The notes under the pieces: model-generated
Database searches by the model: none
What the model saw: the letters and a program-made list of their open reading frames with translations, nothing else
What the model was told of the DNA's origin: nothing
Program-made: the position numbers and the translations under genes
Shown here: one piece after another, positions 1 to 5,225 of the stretch
Layout: the number at the start of each line of letters is the position of its first letter
How positions within the stretch are numbered: position 1 is the first letter of the stretch
From: an uncultured Tolumonas sp.
Lineage (GTDB): Bacteria > Pseudomonadota > Gammaproteobacteria > Enterobacterales > Aeromonadaceae
Reading direction: 5' to 3'
NCBI GenBank assembly: GCA_903931645.1
Contig: CAIZDF010000584.1
Location: 1 to 5,225 of the forward strand
Length of the DNA stretch: 5,225 nt

Positions 1-115
1 AGCCATAACTCCAACCAAAGTATTCCCCTGAGATAACTAAACCAACGGCAATTCCCCAAAGATGAAATTTGCCCAGTGTCCGTTTTAAGCTCGGAGCAGC
101 AATGTCCTTTTGCAT
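1..115 (-). CDS. eat: Ethanolamine permease (APC family), N-terminal fragment cut by the window edge
   Basis: The minus strand is open from an ATG at 115 to the window edge and gives 38 residues: a short polar leader (MQKDIAAPSLKRTLGK) followed by FHLWGIAVGLVISGEYFGWSYG. The GIAVGLVISGEYFGWS stretch is the first membrane segment as I recall it from ethanolamine permeases (TIGR00908-type, APC superfamily), which import ethanolamine across the inner membrane for ethanolamine ammonia-lyase (EutBC). A Shine-Dalgarno AGAGG (129-125) lies 9 nt before the ATG, which supports the start. The gene is divergent from the AraC-type regulator at 505, and such pairs are often regulator and target. The rest of the protein lies outside the window. 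The alternative is another APC amino-acid/amine permease, but the GEYFGW signature makes the ethanolamine call fairly firm. Confidence 0.8.
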   Translation of the reverse strand, partial: MQKDIAAPSLKRTLGKFHLWGIAVGLVISGEYFGWSYG

Positions 116-143
116 AGATGTGTACCTCTGTTTAATTGATCCA

Positions 144-162
144 TCTGTCTTTCTGCGACAGA
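144..162 (-). repeat. Inverted repeat in the permease leader (6 bp arms, 7 nt loop)
   Basis: TCTGTC (144-149) and GACAGA (157-162) are perfect inverted arms around a 7 nt loop. If transcription starts near 173, as the sigma-54-like promoter predicts, this would be a small hairpin in the 5' leader, ending about 15 nt before the Shine-Dalgarno sequence. It has no U-tract, so it is not an obvious terminator. It could equally be a DNA-binding site. Confidence 0.4.
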
Positions 163-183
163 GCAGGGAGTCTTAATCACTTA

Positions 184-200
184 AGCAAAAGGTGTACCCC
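184..200 (-). promoter_or_regulatory. Sigma-54-like (-24/-12) promoter facing the permease gene
   Basis: Reading leftward, GGGGTACA-CCTT-TTGCT resembles the RpoN consensus TGGCACG-N4-TTGCW. The invariant GG (198-197) and GC (186-185) are exactly 10 nt apart, and A, C, TTGC and the following T also match. The T before GG and the C after it do not. Predicted start near 173 leaves a leader of about 58 nt. Ethanolamine catabolism in Pseudomonas aeruginosa is known to need RpoN and the enhancer-binding protein EatR, which makes the site plausible. Caution: the same bases lie in an inverted repeat (GCAAAAGG 185-192 / CCCTTTGC 198-205, 7 of 8 pairs), so this may instead be an operator. Confidence 0.45.
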
Positions 201-209
201 TTTGCGTAG

Positions 210-225
210 TGTGATCTTGCTCCCA
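210..225. promoter_or_regulatory. CRP-like binding site
   Basis: TGTGA-TCTTGC-TCCCA matches the CRP core TGTGA-N6-TCACA with a perfect left half (210-214) and 4 of 5 in the right half (221-225). It lies upstream of the permease, centred about 45 bp from the start predicted for the sigma-54-like promoter. Carbon-catabolite control of an amine transporter would make sense, but one short degenerate site is weak evidence. Confidence 0.35.
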
Positions 226-269
226 GCAAAATCAGAAAACTTGACGTGAGGATGGTAATTTTTGTTCTC

Positions 270-283
270 TAAAGTCAACTTTA
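270..283. repeat. Quasi-palindrome TAAAGT-CA-ACTTTA
   Basis: Six-bp perfect arms around a 2 bp centre, a form typical of a dimeric protein operator. It sits about 97-110 bp upstream of the start predicted from the sigma-54-like promoter, a usual place for an enhancer-binding-protein site. The binding protein is unknown, and AT-rich palindromes of this size also occur by chance. Confidence 0.3.
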
Positions 284-342
284 TGTATTTCAGTGACAAA
301 CATCAGAGACAAAGAAAAGAGGTCTGGTAACAGGGACATACG

Positions 343-356
343 CGATATTAATATCG
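343..356. repeat. Perfect 14 bp palindrome CGATATTAATATCG
   Basis: The 14 bases equal their own reverse complement, with no mismatch and no spacer; flanking bases do not extend it. It stands between the two divergent genes, about 150 bp upstream of the regulator's start codon. A binding site for a dimeric regulator is the likely role; which one is unknown. Confidence 0.4.
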
Positions 357-378
357 TTGAAACAAATATGGGCATTAC

Positions 379-405
379 GCACCAAATTGTATCGCAAATG
401 CACCA
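379..405 (+). promoter_or_regulatory. Direct repeats GCACCA 21 bp apart, candidate AraC-type operator
   Basis: GCACCA occurs at 379-384 and again at 400-405, each followed shortly by TTGT (387-390 and 406-409). The 21 bp period is two helical turns, the arrangement used by AraC-family dimers that bind direct half-sites. The pair lies about 100 bp upstream of the start codon of the AraC-family gene, so autoregulation or control of the divergent permease is possible. The half-site is only 6 bp, so confidence is modest. Confidence 0.35.
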
Positions 406-504
406 TTGTTTTTTTAACTGATTGATATTTATTAATTAAATAATTGGATCATTTATTGCTTATCTCTGGTTATCTATATTGTTCATGCGTTGAGAGAGGC
501 AATT

Positions 505-1560
505 ATGAATATATCTGCACGTCAATCTGCGCTGACTGGCATGATCTCAGACGCATTTGACAGTAACCGAGGCGTATTAGCTGCAGCAGCAACCGGGCTG
601 AGTGATTTTATCAGCTCAAACGGCGGCGATGTTGATCGTATTTTCGGTGTCAGCGGTATTAATCCAGAATTGCTCGCCAACCCAACGTTGAGTCTTGATT
701 TGGTCAATTACTGCCGAGTCATGGAAGAGGCTGCTCACTATTCTGGCGTTGATAATTTTGGTCTTTATTATGGGAAACAATTTAAACCGCAATCGCTTGG
801 TTTGATCGGTTATATCGGGCTCAGTTCGCCGACATTAACCGACGCACTACATAATATGGCAACAGACTTCCAATGGCACCAGCACCATACCTTGACTCAA
901 ATGGTCGATATTGGTGATTGTTGGCGTCTCGATTATCAAGTTCGTCATGGCGCGATCTTGTGTCGTCGACAAGATGCAGAATTAACCCTAGGCATGTTCT
1001 TAAACGTAATTCGTTATGCCTTAGGCAAAAATTGGGCACCGCGTGCTGTGCATTTTGAACATCCTCGCCCTGAACAATGGCACGAACACAGTAAAGTCTT
1101 TGATGCACCTGTTTGGTTTGAACAGCCTTACAACTCATTAATTATTCCTAAAGCTGATTTGATTCGCTGCTCAATGCCAGAAAGTGACACTGCATTGTTG
1201 ATGGTGTTACGGCAGACGATCCGACAATTAAACCGGACGCCAGACGATCAAGATCTGATCGATCAAACGCGCACTCAAGTACGCTTGCAGATGATGCATG
1301 GCGAACCCAATTTAGATGATGTTGCGACAAAGATGGGGTTATCAACATGGTCTCTACAGCGCAATTTACGTAAAGAAGGCATCAGCTTTTCAACATTGGT
1401 GGATAAACTCCGATGTGAAATGGCCACGCGTTACATGCAACAAAATCAGCTATCAATATCAGATATGGCGTTATTGCTGGGGTATTCTGAAGTGAGTGCA
1501 TTTTCTCGTGCATTCCGCCGCTGGTTTAATATCAGCCCACGCCAATGGCGAAATAGTTAG
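505..1560 (+). CDS. AraC-family transcriptional regulator with N-terminal arabinose-binding-like domain
   Basis: Encodes 351 residues from ATG 505. This start is preferred over an in-frame TTG at 490 because GAGAGG (494-499) lies 5 nt before it. Residues about 25-215 resemble the PF12625 ligand-binding domain of AraC-type regulators, including GLYYGKQF (86-93), LGLIGYIGLSS (98-108) and VHFEHPRP (182-189). Residues about 255-350 form the DNA-binding domain with two helix-turn-helix units: DDVATKMGLSTWSLQRNL (271-288) and the AraC signature region around SISDMALLLGYSEVSAFSRA (317-336), ending in FNISPRQWR. It is a cytoplasmic one-component sensor. Divergence from an ethanolamine permease suggests it senses ethanolamine or a related amine, but the effector is inferred only. 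E. coli EutR is also AraC-type of similar length, but I see no basis for calling orthology. The frame is intact. Confidence 0.9.
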   Translation: MNISARQSALTGMISDAFDSNRGVLAAAATGLSDFISSNGGDVDRIFGVSGINPELLANPTLSLDLVNYCRVMEEAAHYSGVDNFGLYYGKQFKPQSLGLIGYIGLSSPTLTDALHNMATDFQWHQHHTLTQMVDIGDCWRLDYQVRHGAILCRRQDAELTLGMFLNVIRYALGKNWAPRAVHFEHPRPEQWHEHSKVFDAPVWFEQPYNSLIIPKADLIRCSMPESDTALLMVLRQTIRQLNRTPDDQDLIDQTRTQVRLQMMHGEPNLDDVATKMGLSTWSLQRNLRKEGISFSTLVDKLRCEMATRYMQQNQLSISDMALLLGYSEVSAFSRAFRRWFNISPRQWRNS

Positions 1561-1579
1561 TCCATTTCCCAATCAAAAG

Positions 1580-1616
1580 GCCACACATATAGCTGTGTGG
1601 CGCCATATTAGTTTTC
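1580..1616 (+). terminator. Probable intrinsic terminator after the AraC-family gene
   Basis: GCCACACA (1580-1587) and TGTGTGGC (1594-1601) form a perfect 8 bp stem with a 6 nt loop, 20 bp past the regulator's stop codon. The downstream tract is only moderately T-rich (ATATTAGTTTT, 1605-1615), so termination may be incomplete. Confidence 0.55.
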
Positions 1617-1736
1617 ATTTCCTGAATATCCTAATCGTGTGGTCCACAGTGTCTGTGCGACTACAGGGTTGTTTTTATCATTTGCTAAAAAACAGGCAAT
1701 TACTCAGGAATAAGAGATCAAAAAATAATCTTGCAA

Positions 1737-1756
1737 TACTGTATATAGATACAGTG
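1737..1756. promoter_or_regulatory. LexA box (SOS operator)
   Basis: TACTGTATATAGATACAGTG carries the CTG-N10-CAG core (1739-1741 and 1752-1754) with the AT-rich TATATAGATA centre, and differs very little from the E. coli consensus TACTGTATATATATACAGTA. It lies 75 bp upstream of the small gene at 1831 and points to no other gene start. A -35-like TTGCAA (1731-1736) abuts its left side and a -10-like GATTAT (1757-1762) its right side, similar to the recA promoter layout. The 20 bp spacer is longer than ideal, so the exact promoter is uncertain, but LexA bound here would block either element. Confidence 0.9.
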
Positions 1757-1776
1757 GATTATATCTGTCGTCAGAA

Positions 1777-1792
1777 ATGCTTATTTAAGCAT
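1777..1792 (+). repeat. Hairpin in the leader of the SOS-controlled gene
   Basis: ATGCTTA (1777-1783) and TAAGCAT (1786-1792) are perfect inverted arms 2 nt apart. In RNA a 6 bp stem with a 4 nt AUUU loop is reasonable. If transcription begins just after the LexA box, this hairpin lies in the 5' leader, 27 nt before the Shine-Dalgarno sequence, and could affect translation or mRNA stability. It has no U-tract. A protein-binding palindrome is the alternative. Confidence 0.4.
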
Positions 1793-1830
1793 CAACTTTA
1801 TCAACAGACATCGGTCAGCAGGAGCGCATT

Positions 1831-2070
1831 ATGAGTGTTTTTGTTAATGGTTTTTATGTAGGACATGAAGTGTACCCAGGCGTGTTTGCAGAAGAGCGTG
1901 TCGGGCAACAATGGATGATCCGCATTCAGGATGCGAAAGGCTGGCCATGTCGTGTAGGCGAAGTAAAAATTGAGTCTACCGGTGGTGAGTTTCTAGCGAG
2001 TGATTGCTTAGGCAGTATTAAAGGGCGCGCATCGAATATGCGCACCGCTGTTCGTTATTTGCTGAATTAA
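1831..2070 (+). CDS. Small LexA-controlled protein of unknown function (79 aa)
   Basis: ATG 1831 follows a good Shine-Dalgarno AGGAG (1820-1824) at 6 nt and opens a 79-codon frame ending in TAA. I do not recognise the family. The protein is soluble-looking: no signal peptide and no membrane segment. It has alternating short hydrophobic runs suggestive of beta strands (FVNGFYVG, WMIRI, GEVKIES), two cysteines (C40, C59) and a basic, probably helical C-terminus (SIKGRASNMRTAVRYLL). The upstream LexA box makes it a probable DNA-damage-inducible gene. It has its own leader and sits alone between the regulator's terminator and the convergent roxA, so it is likely monocistronic. It does not resemble SulA, DinI, YebG, SymE, TisB or HokE as I know them. 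The start, ribosome site and regulation argue that it is real. Confidence 0.75.
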   Translation: MSVFVNGFYVGHEVYPGVFAEERVGQQWMIRIQDAKGWPCRVGEVKIESTGGEFLASDCLGSIKGRASNMRTAVRYLLN

Positions 2071-2086
2071 TTTTTCATGCAGCAGG

Positions 2087-2132
2087 CTTTAGACGCAAGA
2101 GTCAGCTAATGCTTACTCTTCGGCGTCTGAGG
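2087..2132. terminator. Long imperfect hairpin at the convergent gene junction
   Basis: AGACGC (2091-2096) pairs with GCGTCT (2123-2128), AAGAGT (2097-2102) with ACTCTT (2115-2120), and AGC (2104-2106) with GCT (2111-2113). The loop is TAAT, with one C/T mismatch and a 2 nt bulge; wobble pairs may extend it outward. It lies between the SOS gene and roxA and covers the roxA stop codon and last codons. Neither side has a clear U-tract, so it is either a weak bidirectional terminator or a 3'-end stabilising structure. Confidence 0.45.
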
Positions 2133-3261
2133 ACAGATACCAATAGCCTTGATTGAACCAGTGACAAATCCAGTCAACCAAAACTGGGTTGTCCAGATAA
2201 GGCTGCAGGTTATCTAAGGTCAATACGGTGCTGTTACACATTAAATGCGCTAATTCTTGCCCGCCTTCTGGGATCTGTAGTGTTTCACCGTTGACGACAC
2301 AAACATCAGGCCGTGCACGGAAATAGAGGCAACGCAGTCCACCCAAACGATACAGCTCATCTTCCGCTTCGAGAGCAGGGATCAGCTCATCAGGGATCAA
2401 ATCCCATTCATCGGATGTCAGACTATTGAGTTCGTGTTTTGCCTGGCTTAATTGTGTACCCAACCAGGCTGAAAACAACTGCTCATCTTGCAACAGCGAT
2501 TGCATCAACGCACGCAGATCATTCACATCTTTGGCTGGTACTAAACCAGGTTCGGTAGTCAGTTTACGATCAGGGTCGGTATAACGTAATTGACCAGCAT
2601 CTTCTTGCAATAAGAAATCTGCAAAGGATGAAAACAGATCTTGCTGATTTGGCGCGCGATAACCGATGGAATAGCTCATGGCTTCGGTAATAGCATAACC
2701 ATCGTGCGGGAATCCGGGCGGAATATATAAAATGTCACCAGGTTGTAACTCAACATCAATGATTGGTTCAAATGGGTTTACATGTAATAGACCTGGTGTA
2801 GCAACGAATTGCTCAGTCGGCGTATCACTTCCCACTCGCCAGCGGCGGCTGCCACAACCCTGAATGATAAATACATCATATTGATCAATATGAGGGCCAA
2901 CACCACCGCCAGGGACGGAGTAGGAAATCATCACATCATCGATACGCCAATTTGGTAAACCACGGAACGGGGTGATTAAATCGGCAACGGGTTTGATCCA
3001 GTGATCAGTCGCCTGAACGAGCAGGGCCCAATGACTTTCACCCAGTTGGCTGTAATCTTCAAATGGCCCGTGTGCTGCTTTCCATTTACCATCAGCAAAA
3101 GTAACCAAACGGCTTTCTACTTGTTCTTCAGTCGCTAACCCTGCCAGCTCATCCGGCGTAATAGGATCAACGAAAGGGGCATAAGCGCCTCGTAATACGG
3201 TTGGCTTTTTTTGCCAGTAGTCACGCATAAATGCGGCTAAATCAACAGTCAACTTATTCAA
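2113..3261 (-). CDS. roxA: Ribosomal protein L16 arginine hydroxylase (JmjC/cupin 2-oxoglutarate oxygenase)
   Basis: A 382-residue orthologue of E. coli RoxA/YcfD (373 aa). It hydroxylates an arginine of ribosomal protein uL16 (Arg81 in E. coli) using Fe(II), O2 and 2-oxoglutarate, in the cytoplasm. The JmjC core is clear: NWRIDDVMISYSVPGGGVGP, the iron ligands H124-x-D126 in HIDQYDVF and H186 in PPGFPHDG, and a 2-oxoglutarate-type arginine near R140 (FIIQGCGSRRW). The C-terminal part (about 210-382) corresponds to the dimerisation and winged-helix regions of the family. The start is TTG at 3261: it has AGGTG (3270-3266) just upstream, and it alone keeps the segment LTVDLAAFMRDYWQKKP that matches the E. 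coli N-terminus. The first in-frame ATG is codon 12 and would cut this off. The gene follows the thiol oxidoreductase gene in the same direction, past a terminator. Confidence 0.95.
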   Translation of the reverse strand: MNKLTVDLAAFMRDYWQKKPTVLRGAYAPFVDPITPDELAGLATEEQVESRLVTFADGKWKAAHGPFEDYSQLGESHWALLVQATDHWIKPVADLITPFRGLPNWRIDDVMISYSVPGGGVGPHIDQYDVFIIQGCGSRRWRVGSDTPTEQFVATPGLLHVNPFEPIIDVELQPGDILYIPPGFPHDGYAITEAMSYSIGYRAPNQQDLFSSFADFLLQEDAGQLRYTDPDRKLTTEPGLVPAKDVNDLRALMQSLLQDEQLFSAWLGTQLSQAKHELNSLTSDEWDLIPDELIPALEAEDELYRLGGLRCLYFRARPDVCVVNGETLQIPEGGQELAHLMCNSTVLTLDNLQPYLDNPVLVDWICHWFNQGYWYLSSDAEE

Positions 3262-3270
3262 ATTACACCT
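3259..3270 (-). promoter_or_regulatory. Ribosome binding site and TTG start of roxA
   Basis: Reading leftward, AGGTG (3270-3266) is followed after TAAT by TTG (3261-3259). No ATG or usable GTG is available between the preceding terminator and codon 12, so this weak start codon sets the N-terminus. A TTG start normally lowers translation rate. Confidence 0.7.
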
Positions 3271-3279
3271 GTGGAGTAT

Positions 3280-3305
3280 AAAAAAGAGCGGGGATGAATC
3301 CCCGC
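3280..3305 (-). terminator. Intrinsic terminator after the metG-thiol oxidoreductase unit
   Basis: Reading leftward, GCGGGGAT (3305-3298) and ATCCCCGC (3295-3288) form a very GC-rich stem with a tight loop, followed by TCTTTTTT (3287-3280). It is a textbook Rho-independent terminator, 13 bp past the stop codon at 3318. It ends only 18 bp before the roxA start codon. Confidence 0.9.
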
Positions 3306-3317
3306 GCTGTAGATAGG

Positions 3318-4061
3318 TTATTTACTGCGGGCTTGTTTAACGCTGTCTTCCAGCATTTCCAGCGATTGCGGGGCACCGCGTAATAATTGGTCACCAATGA
3401 TGAACGCTGGTGTTCCAGTGATATTTAAGGTCTGAGCCATGGCATGGTTCATTGCAATCTTTTTATCAATGGCAGGGTCATTGGCTTTGACTGAAATTTT
3501 GCTCCAATCCAAACCTAAGGATTTAGCGATGCTGACGACATCATCATTGGTTTTGAGAGCACCTTGGTGTGCCATCAGCGCATTATGAAAAGCTTCATAT
3601 TTTGCTGGGTACAGTGCATTTACTGCCAAGGCGGCTTTTGATGCATAGACTGAGGTGTCGCTCAGAATAGGAAATTCTTTATAGATATAACGAATTTCTT
3701 TGTCTTTTTTCAGCAATTCCTGAACCAATGGCGCCGAACGTTTACAGTAACCGCAGTTATAGTCGACGAATTCAACAATAGTCAAACTGCCCTGAGGATT
3801 ACCAGCAACAGGATCATCAGCTTGTTTAAAGATCTGATTAGCATGTTGTTTCAGCAACTCTTTATCAGTGTCTGCTTGCTGAGTTTCTTGTTTTGCTCGC
3901 AGTGCATTTGACATCTCAATCAGGATTTCAGGGTGAGAAACCAGATATTGATGTACCACTTTTTCGATGTTGGCTTGTTCTGTCGGGCTCATTTCAGCGG
4001 CCACTGAACTAAAGGTCAGCATTCCACCTAACAGTGCAGTAACCAGTGTTGATAATTTCAT
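3318..4061 (-). CDS. Periplasmic DsbA/Com1/ScsC-like thiol-disulfide oxidoreductase
   Basis: A 247-residue exported protein. Signal peptide: MKLSTLVTALLGGMLTFSSVAA, probable cleavage after A22. Residues about 24-80 are a charged, helix-prone stretch. The thioredoxin fold with inserted helical domain spans about 85-245. The active site is C103-G-Y-C106 in FVDYNCGYCKRSAP, and the cis-proline loop is GTPAF with T217-P218. CGYC and Thr before the cis-proline are typical of the Com1/ScsC/DsbC side rather than classic DsbA (CPHC, Val-Pro), so isomerase or reductase activity in the periplasm is as likely as oxidase activity. The N-terminal helical region resembles in position the trimerisation stalk of ScsC proteins (inference). 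AAGGAA (4073-4068) precedes ATG 4061 by 6 nt. The metG stop is only 14 bp upstream, so the gene is probably co-transcribed with metG. No membrane partner (DsbD/ScsB) is in the window. Confidence 0.9.
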   Translation of the reverse strand: MKLSTLVTALLGGMLTFSSVAAEMSPTEQANIEKVVHQYLVSHPEILIEMSNALRAKQETQQADTDKELLKQHANQIFKQADDPVAGNPQGSLTIVEFVDYNCGYCKRSAPLVQELLKKDKEIRYIYKEFPILSDTSVYASKAALAVNALYPAKYEAFHNALMAHQGALKTNDDVVSIAKSLGLDWSKISVKANDPAIDKKIAMNHAMAQTLNITGTPAFIIGDQLLRGAPQSLEMLEDSVKQARSK

Positions 4062-4075
4062 GTGATGTTCCTTAA

Positions 4076-5225
4076 TTATTTAACACGCATGCCAGGCTGT
4101 GCGCCTTCGTGCGGTTCGAGAACAAACAGGTCTTTTCCACCAGGGCCTGCTGCCAGAACCATTCCTTCTGACATACCAAAACGCATCTTGCGCGGTGCCA
4201 GATTTGCGACCATCACTGTCAATTTGCCTTCCAATTGTTCAGGAGAATACGCTGATTTAATGCCGGCGAATACCTGGCGAGTTTCACCGCCCAGATCCAG
4301 CTGTAAACGCAGTAACTTATCGGCTTCTGGTACAGCTTCCGCTTTTTTAATCAGCGCAACACGTAGATCAAGTTTAGCAAAATCATCGTAAGAAATTTCT
4401 GGTGCAATCGGTTCATCTGCTAATGGCCCCGTCGCTTTTGGTGCTACCGTTTGTTGTTCTTCTTTTGAGGCTTCTACCATCGCAGCAACTTTAACTGGAT
4501 CAATGCGGTTAAACAGCGCTTTGAACGGTGCAACTGTGTGTGCCAGCAGCGGTTGTTCAATATCAGTCCAATTTAACGTCACATTCAGGAATGCTTCGGC
4601 GCGGGCAGCCAGTTCAGGCATGACCGGTTTCAGGTAGGTCATCAATACACGGAACAAATTCAGTGTTGTTGAGCAAACTGCCGACAGTTCAGCTTCTTGA
4701 CCTTCCTGTTTAGCAATCACCCATGGCGCTTTTTCATCAACATAGCGGTTAGCTTCATCAGCTAATGCCATGATTTCACGAATGGCGCGGCTGAACTCAC
4801 GATTTTCGTAAGCTTCGGCAATTCGTTCGCTGGCGGAAGTAAAGGTAGCATACAGGGCTGGTTCAGACAGAGTATCAGCCAGCTTGCCATCTAAACGTTT
4901 AGTGACAAAACCAGCGGTACGAGATGCCAGATTAACCAGCTTATTAACCACATCACTGTTTACACGCGCCACGAAATCATCGAGGTTCAAGTCCAGATCA
5001 TCGATGCGGTTATTTAGTTTTGCCGCATAGTAGTAACGCAAACATTCAGGGTCCAGATGTTGCAGATAAGTGGAAGCTTTGATGAAGGTGCCACGAGATT
5101 TAGACATCTTTGCGCCATTTACAGTCACATAACCGTGCACGAAAACATTACTTGGTTTGCGGAAACCGGCGCCGTCCAGCATTGCTGGCCAGAATAAGCT
5201 GTGGAAATAAACGATGTCTTTGCCG
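4076..5225 (-). CDS. metG: Methionyl-tRNA synthetase, C-terminal part (5' end outside the window)
   Basis: The frame is open to the right edge and gives 382 residues, starting [15 protein letters not shown]. By comparison with E. coli MetG (677 aa) this is roughly residues 296-677. It attaches methionine to tRNA-Met in the cytoplasm, at the cost of ATP. Visible parts in order: the end of the class I Rossmann core with the KMSKS loop exactly conserved (codons at 5110-5096, in [12 protein letters not shown]); the helical anticodon-binding domain (for example [42 protein letters not shown]); a variable linker ([20 protein letters not shown]); and the C-terminal Trbp111/EMAP-II-like OB-fold tRNA-binding domain ([23 protein letters not shown] to the end at GMRVK), which in E. 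coli mediates dimerisation. An internal ATG at 5182 is not the start. No frameshift is seen. Confidence 0.97.
   Translation of the reverse strand, partial: GKDIVYFHSLFWPAMLDGAGFRKPSNVFVHGYVTVNGAKMSKSRGTFIKASTYLQHLDPECLRYYYAAKLNNRIDDLDLNLDDFVARVNSDVVNKLVNLASRTAGFVTKRLDGKLADTLSEPALYATFTSASERIAEAYENREFSRAIREIMALADEANRYVDEKAPWVIAKQEGQEAELSAVCSTTLNLFRVLMTYLKPVMPELAARAEAFLNVTLNWTDIEQPLLAHTVAPFKALFNRIDPVKVAAMVEASKEEQQTVAPKATGPLADEPIAPEISYDDFAKLDLRVALIKKAEAVPEADKLLRLQLDLGGETRQVFAGIKSAYSPEQLEGKLTVMVANLAPRKMRFGMSEGMVLAAGPGGKDLFVLEPHEGAQPGMRVK

Larger units (their letters stand above)
116..504. other. Divergent intergenic regulatory region between permease and AraC-type regulator
   Basis: About 390 bp without a gene. 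The half near the permease (140-225) is rich in inverted repeats and holds the sigma-54-like and CRP-like sites listed separately. The half near the regulator, about 410-480, is strongly AT-rich. For the regulator's own promoter the best sigma-70 candidate I can see is TTGGAT (444-449) with GGTTAT (468-473), an 18 bp spacer. TATATT (475-480) is an alternative -10 without a good -35. Neither is convincing, so no separate promoter is called. Confidence 0.6.

Noticed and set aside
145..161. Possible second LexA box CTG...CAG in the permease leader
   Set aside because: The spacer is 11 bp rather than 10 and the centre is not the AT-rich TATATA type.
490..504. TTG at 490 as the start of the AraC-family gene
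   Set aside because: The ATG at 505 has a well-placed GAGAGG; the TTG has no ribosome site and itself overlaps that purine tract.
522..1348. Three minus-strand open frames within the AraC-family gene
   Set aside because: They lie wholly opposite a well-conserved coding frame and have no recognisable domains.
1645..1667. Repeats CACAG-TGT-CTGTG and a following CTG...CAG near 1653-1667
   Set aside because: The CTG-to-CAG spacing is 8 bp, so not a LexA box; the short stem is not followed directly by a T-run, so a second terminator is not supported.
1496..1834. Open frame of 112 codons on the plus strand
   Set aside because: It starts inside the AraC-family gene in another frame, runs through the terminator hairpin and the LexA box, has no ribosome site and shows no protein-like pattern.
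1831..2070. SymE-type toxin identity for the SOS gene
   Set aside because: The SymE hallmark (G-x-W-L-x-x-A-G-F followed by a V-x-V strand) is absent; size and SOS control alone are not enough.
4062..4391. Open frame of 109 codons on the plus strand
   Set aside because: It is antisense to the conserved tRNA-binding domain of metG; composition and lack of a ribosome site mark it as a shadow.

Overview
The window looks like chromosomal DNA from a gammaproteobacterium of moderate GC content. MetG and RoxA read as close orthologues of the E. coli proteins, and the regulatory signals (LexA box, Shine-Dalgarno sites, intrinsic terminators) are of the gammaproteobacterial type. Aeromonadales or a related group is my guess; the genus cannot be fixed from the sequence alone. 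No mobile element, CRISPR array, tRNA or rRNA is visible.

Layout. Positions 1-115 (minus) hold the first 38 codons of an ethanolamine permease of the APC family, which leaves the window. A regulatory region of about 390 bp follows. It carries a sigma-54-like promoter facing the permease, a CRP-like site, several inverted repeats and a pair of direct repeats 21 bp apart. Divergently transcribed is a complete AraC-family regulator with an N-terminal ligand-binding domain (505-1560, plus), probably the local regulator of the permease or of a linked amine-catabolic pathway. A hairpin terminator follows it. Next is a small unrecognised gene of 79 codons (1831-2070, plus) whose promoter region contains a near-perfect LexA box, making it a candidate new SOS-response gene.

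The right half is transcribed leftward: metG (C-terminal part, entering from the right edge), then 14 bp later a periplasmic DsbA/Com1/ScsC-like thiol oxidoreductase with a CGYC active site, a strong intrinsic terminator, then roxA (ycfD), the 2-oxoglutarate/Fe(II) arginine hydroxylase of ribosomal protein L16, which begins with a TTG codon just past that terminator. roxA converges on the SOS gene, and a long imperfect hairpin spans their junction and the roxA stop codon.

How they fit together. The left part is a regulator/transporter pair for amine (probably ethanolamine) use. metG and roxA both serve translation, and the thiol oxidoreductase gene appears to ride on the metG transcript. The most novel item is the LexA-controlled small gene, which matches none of the small SOS proteins I know (SulA, DinI, YebG, SymE, TisB).
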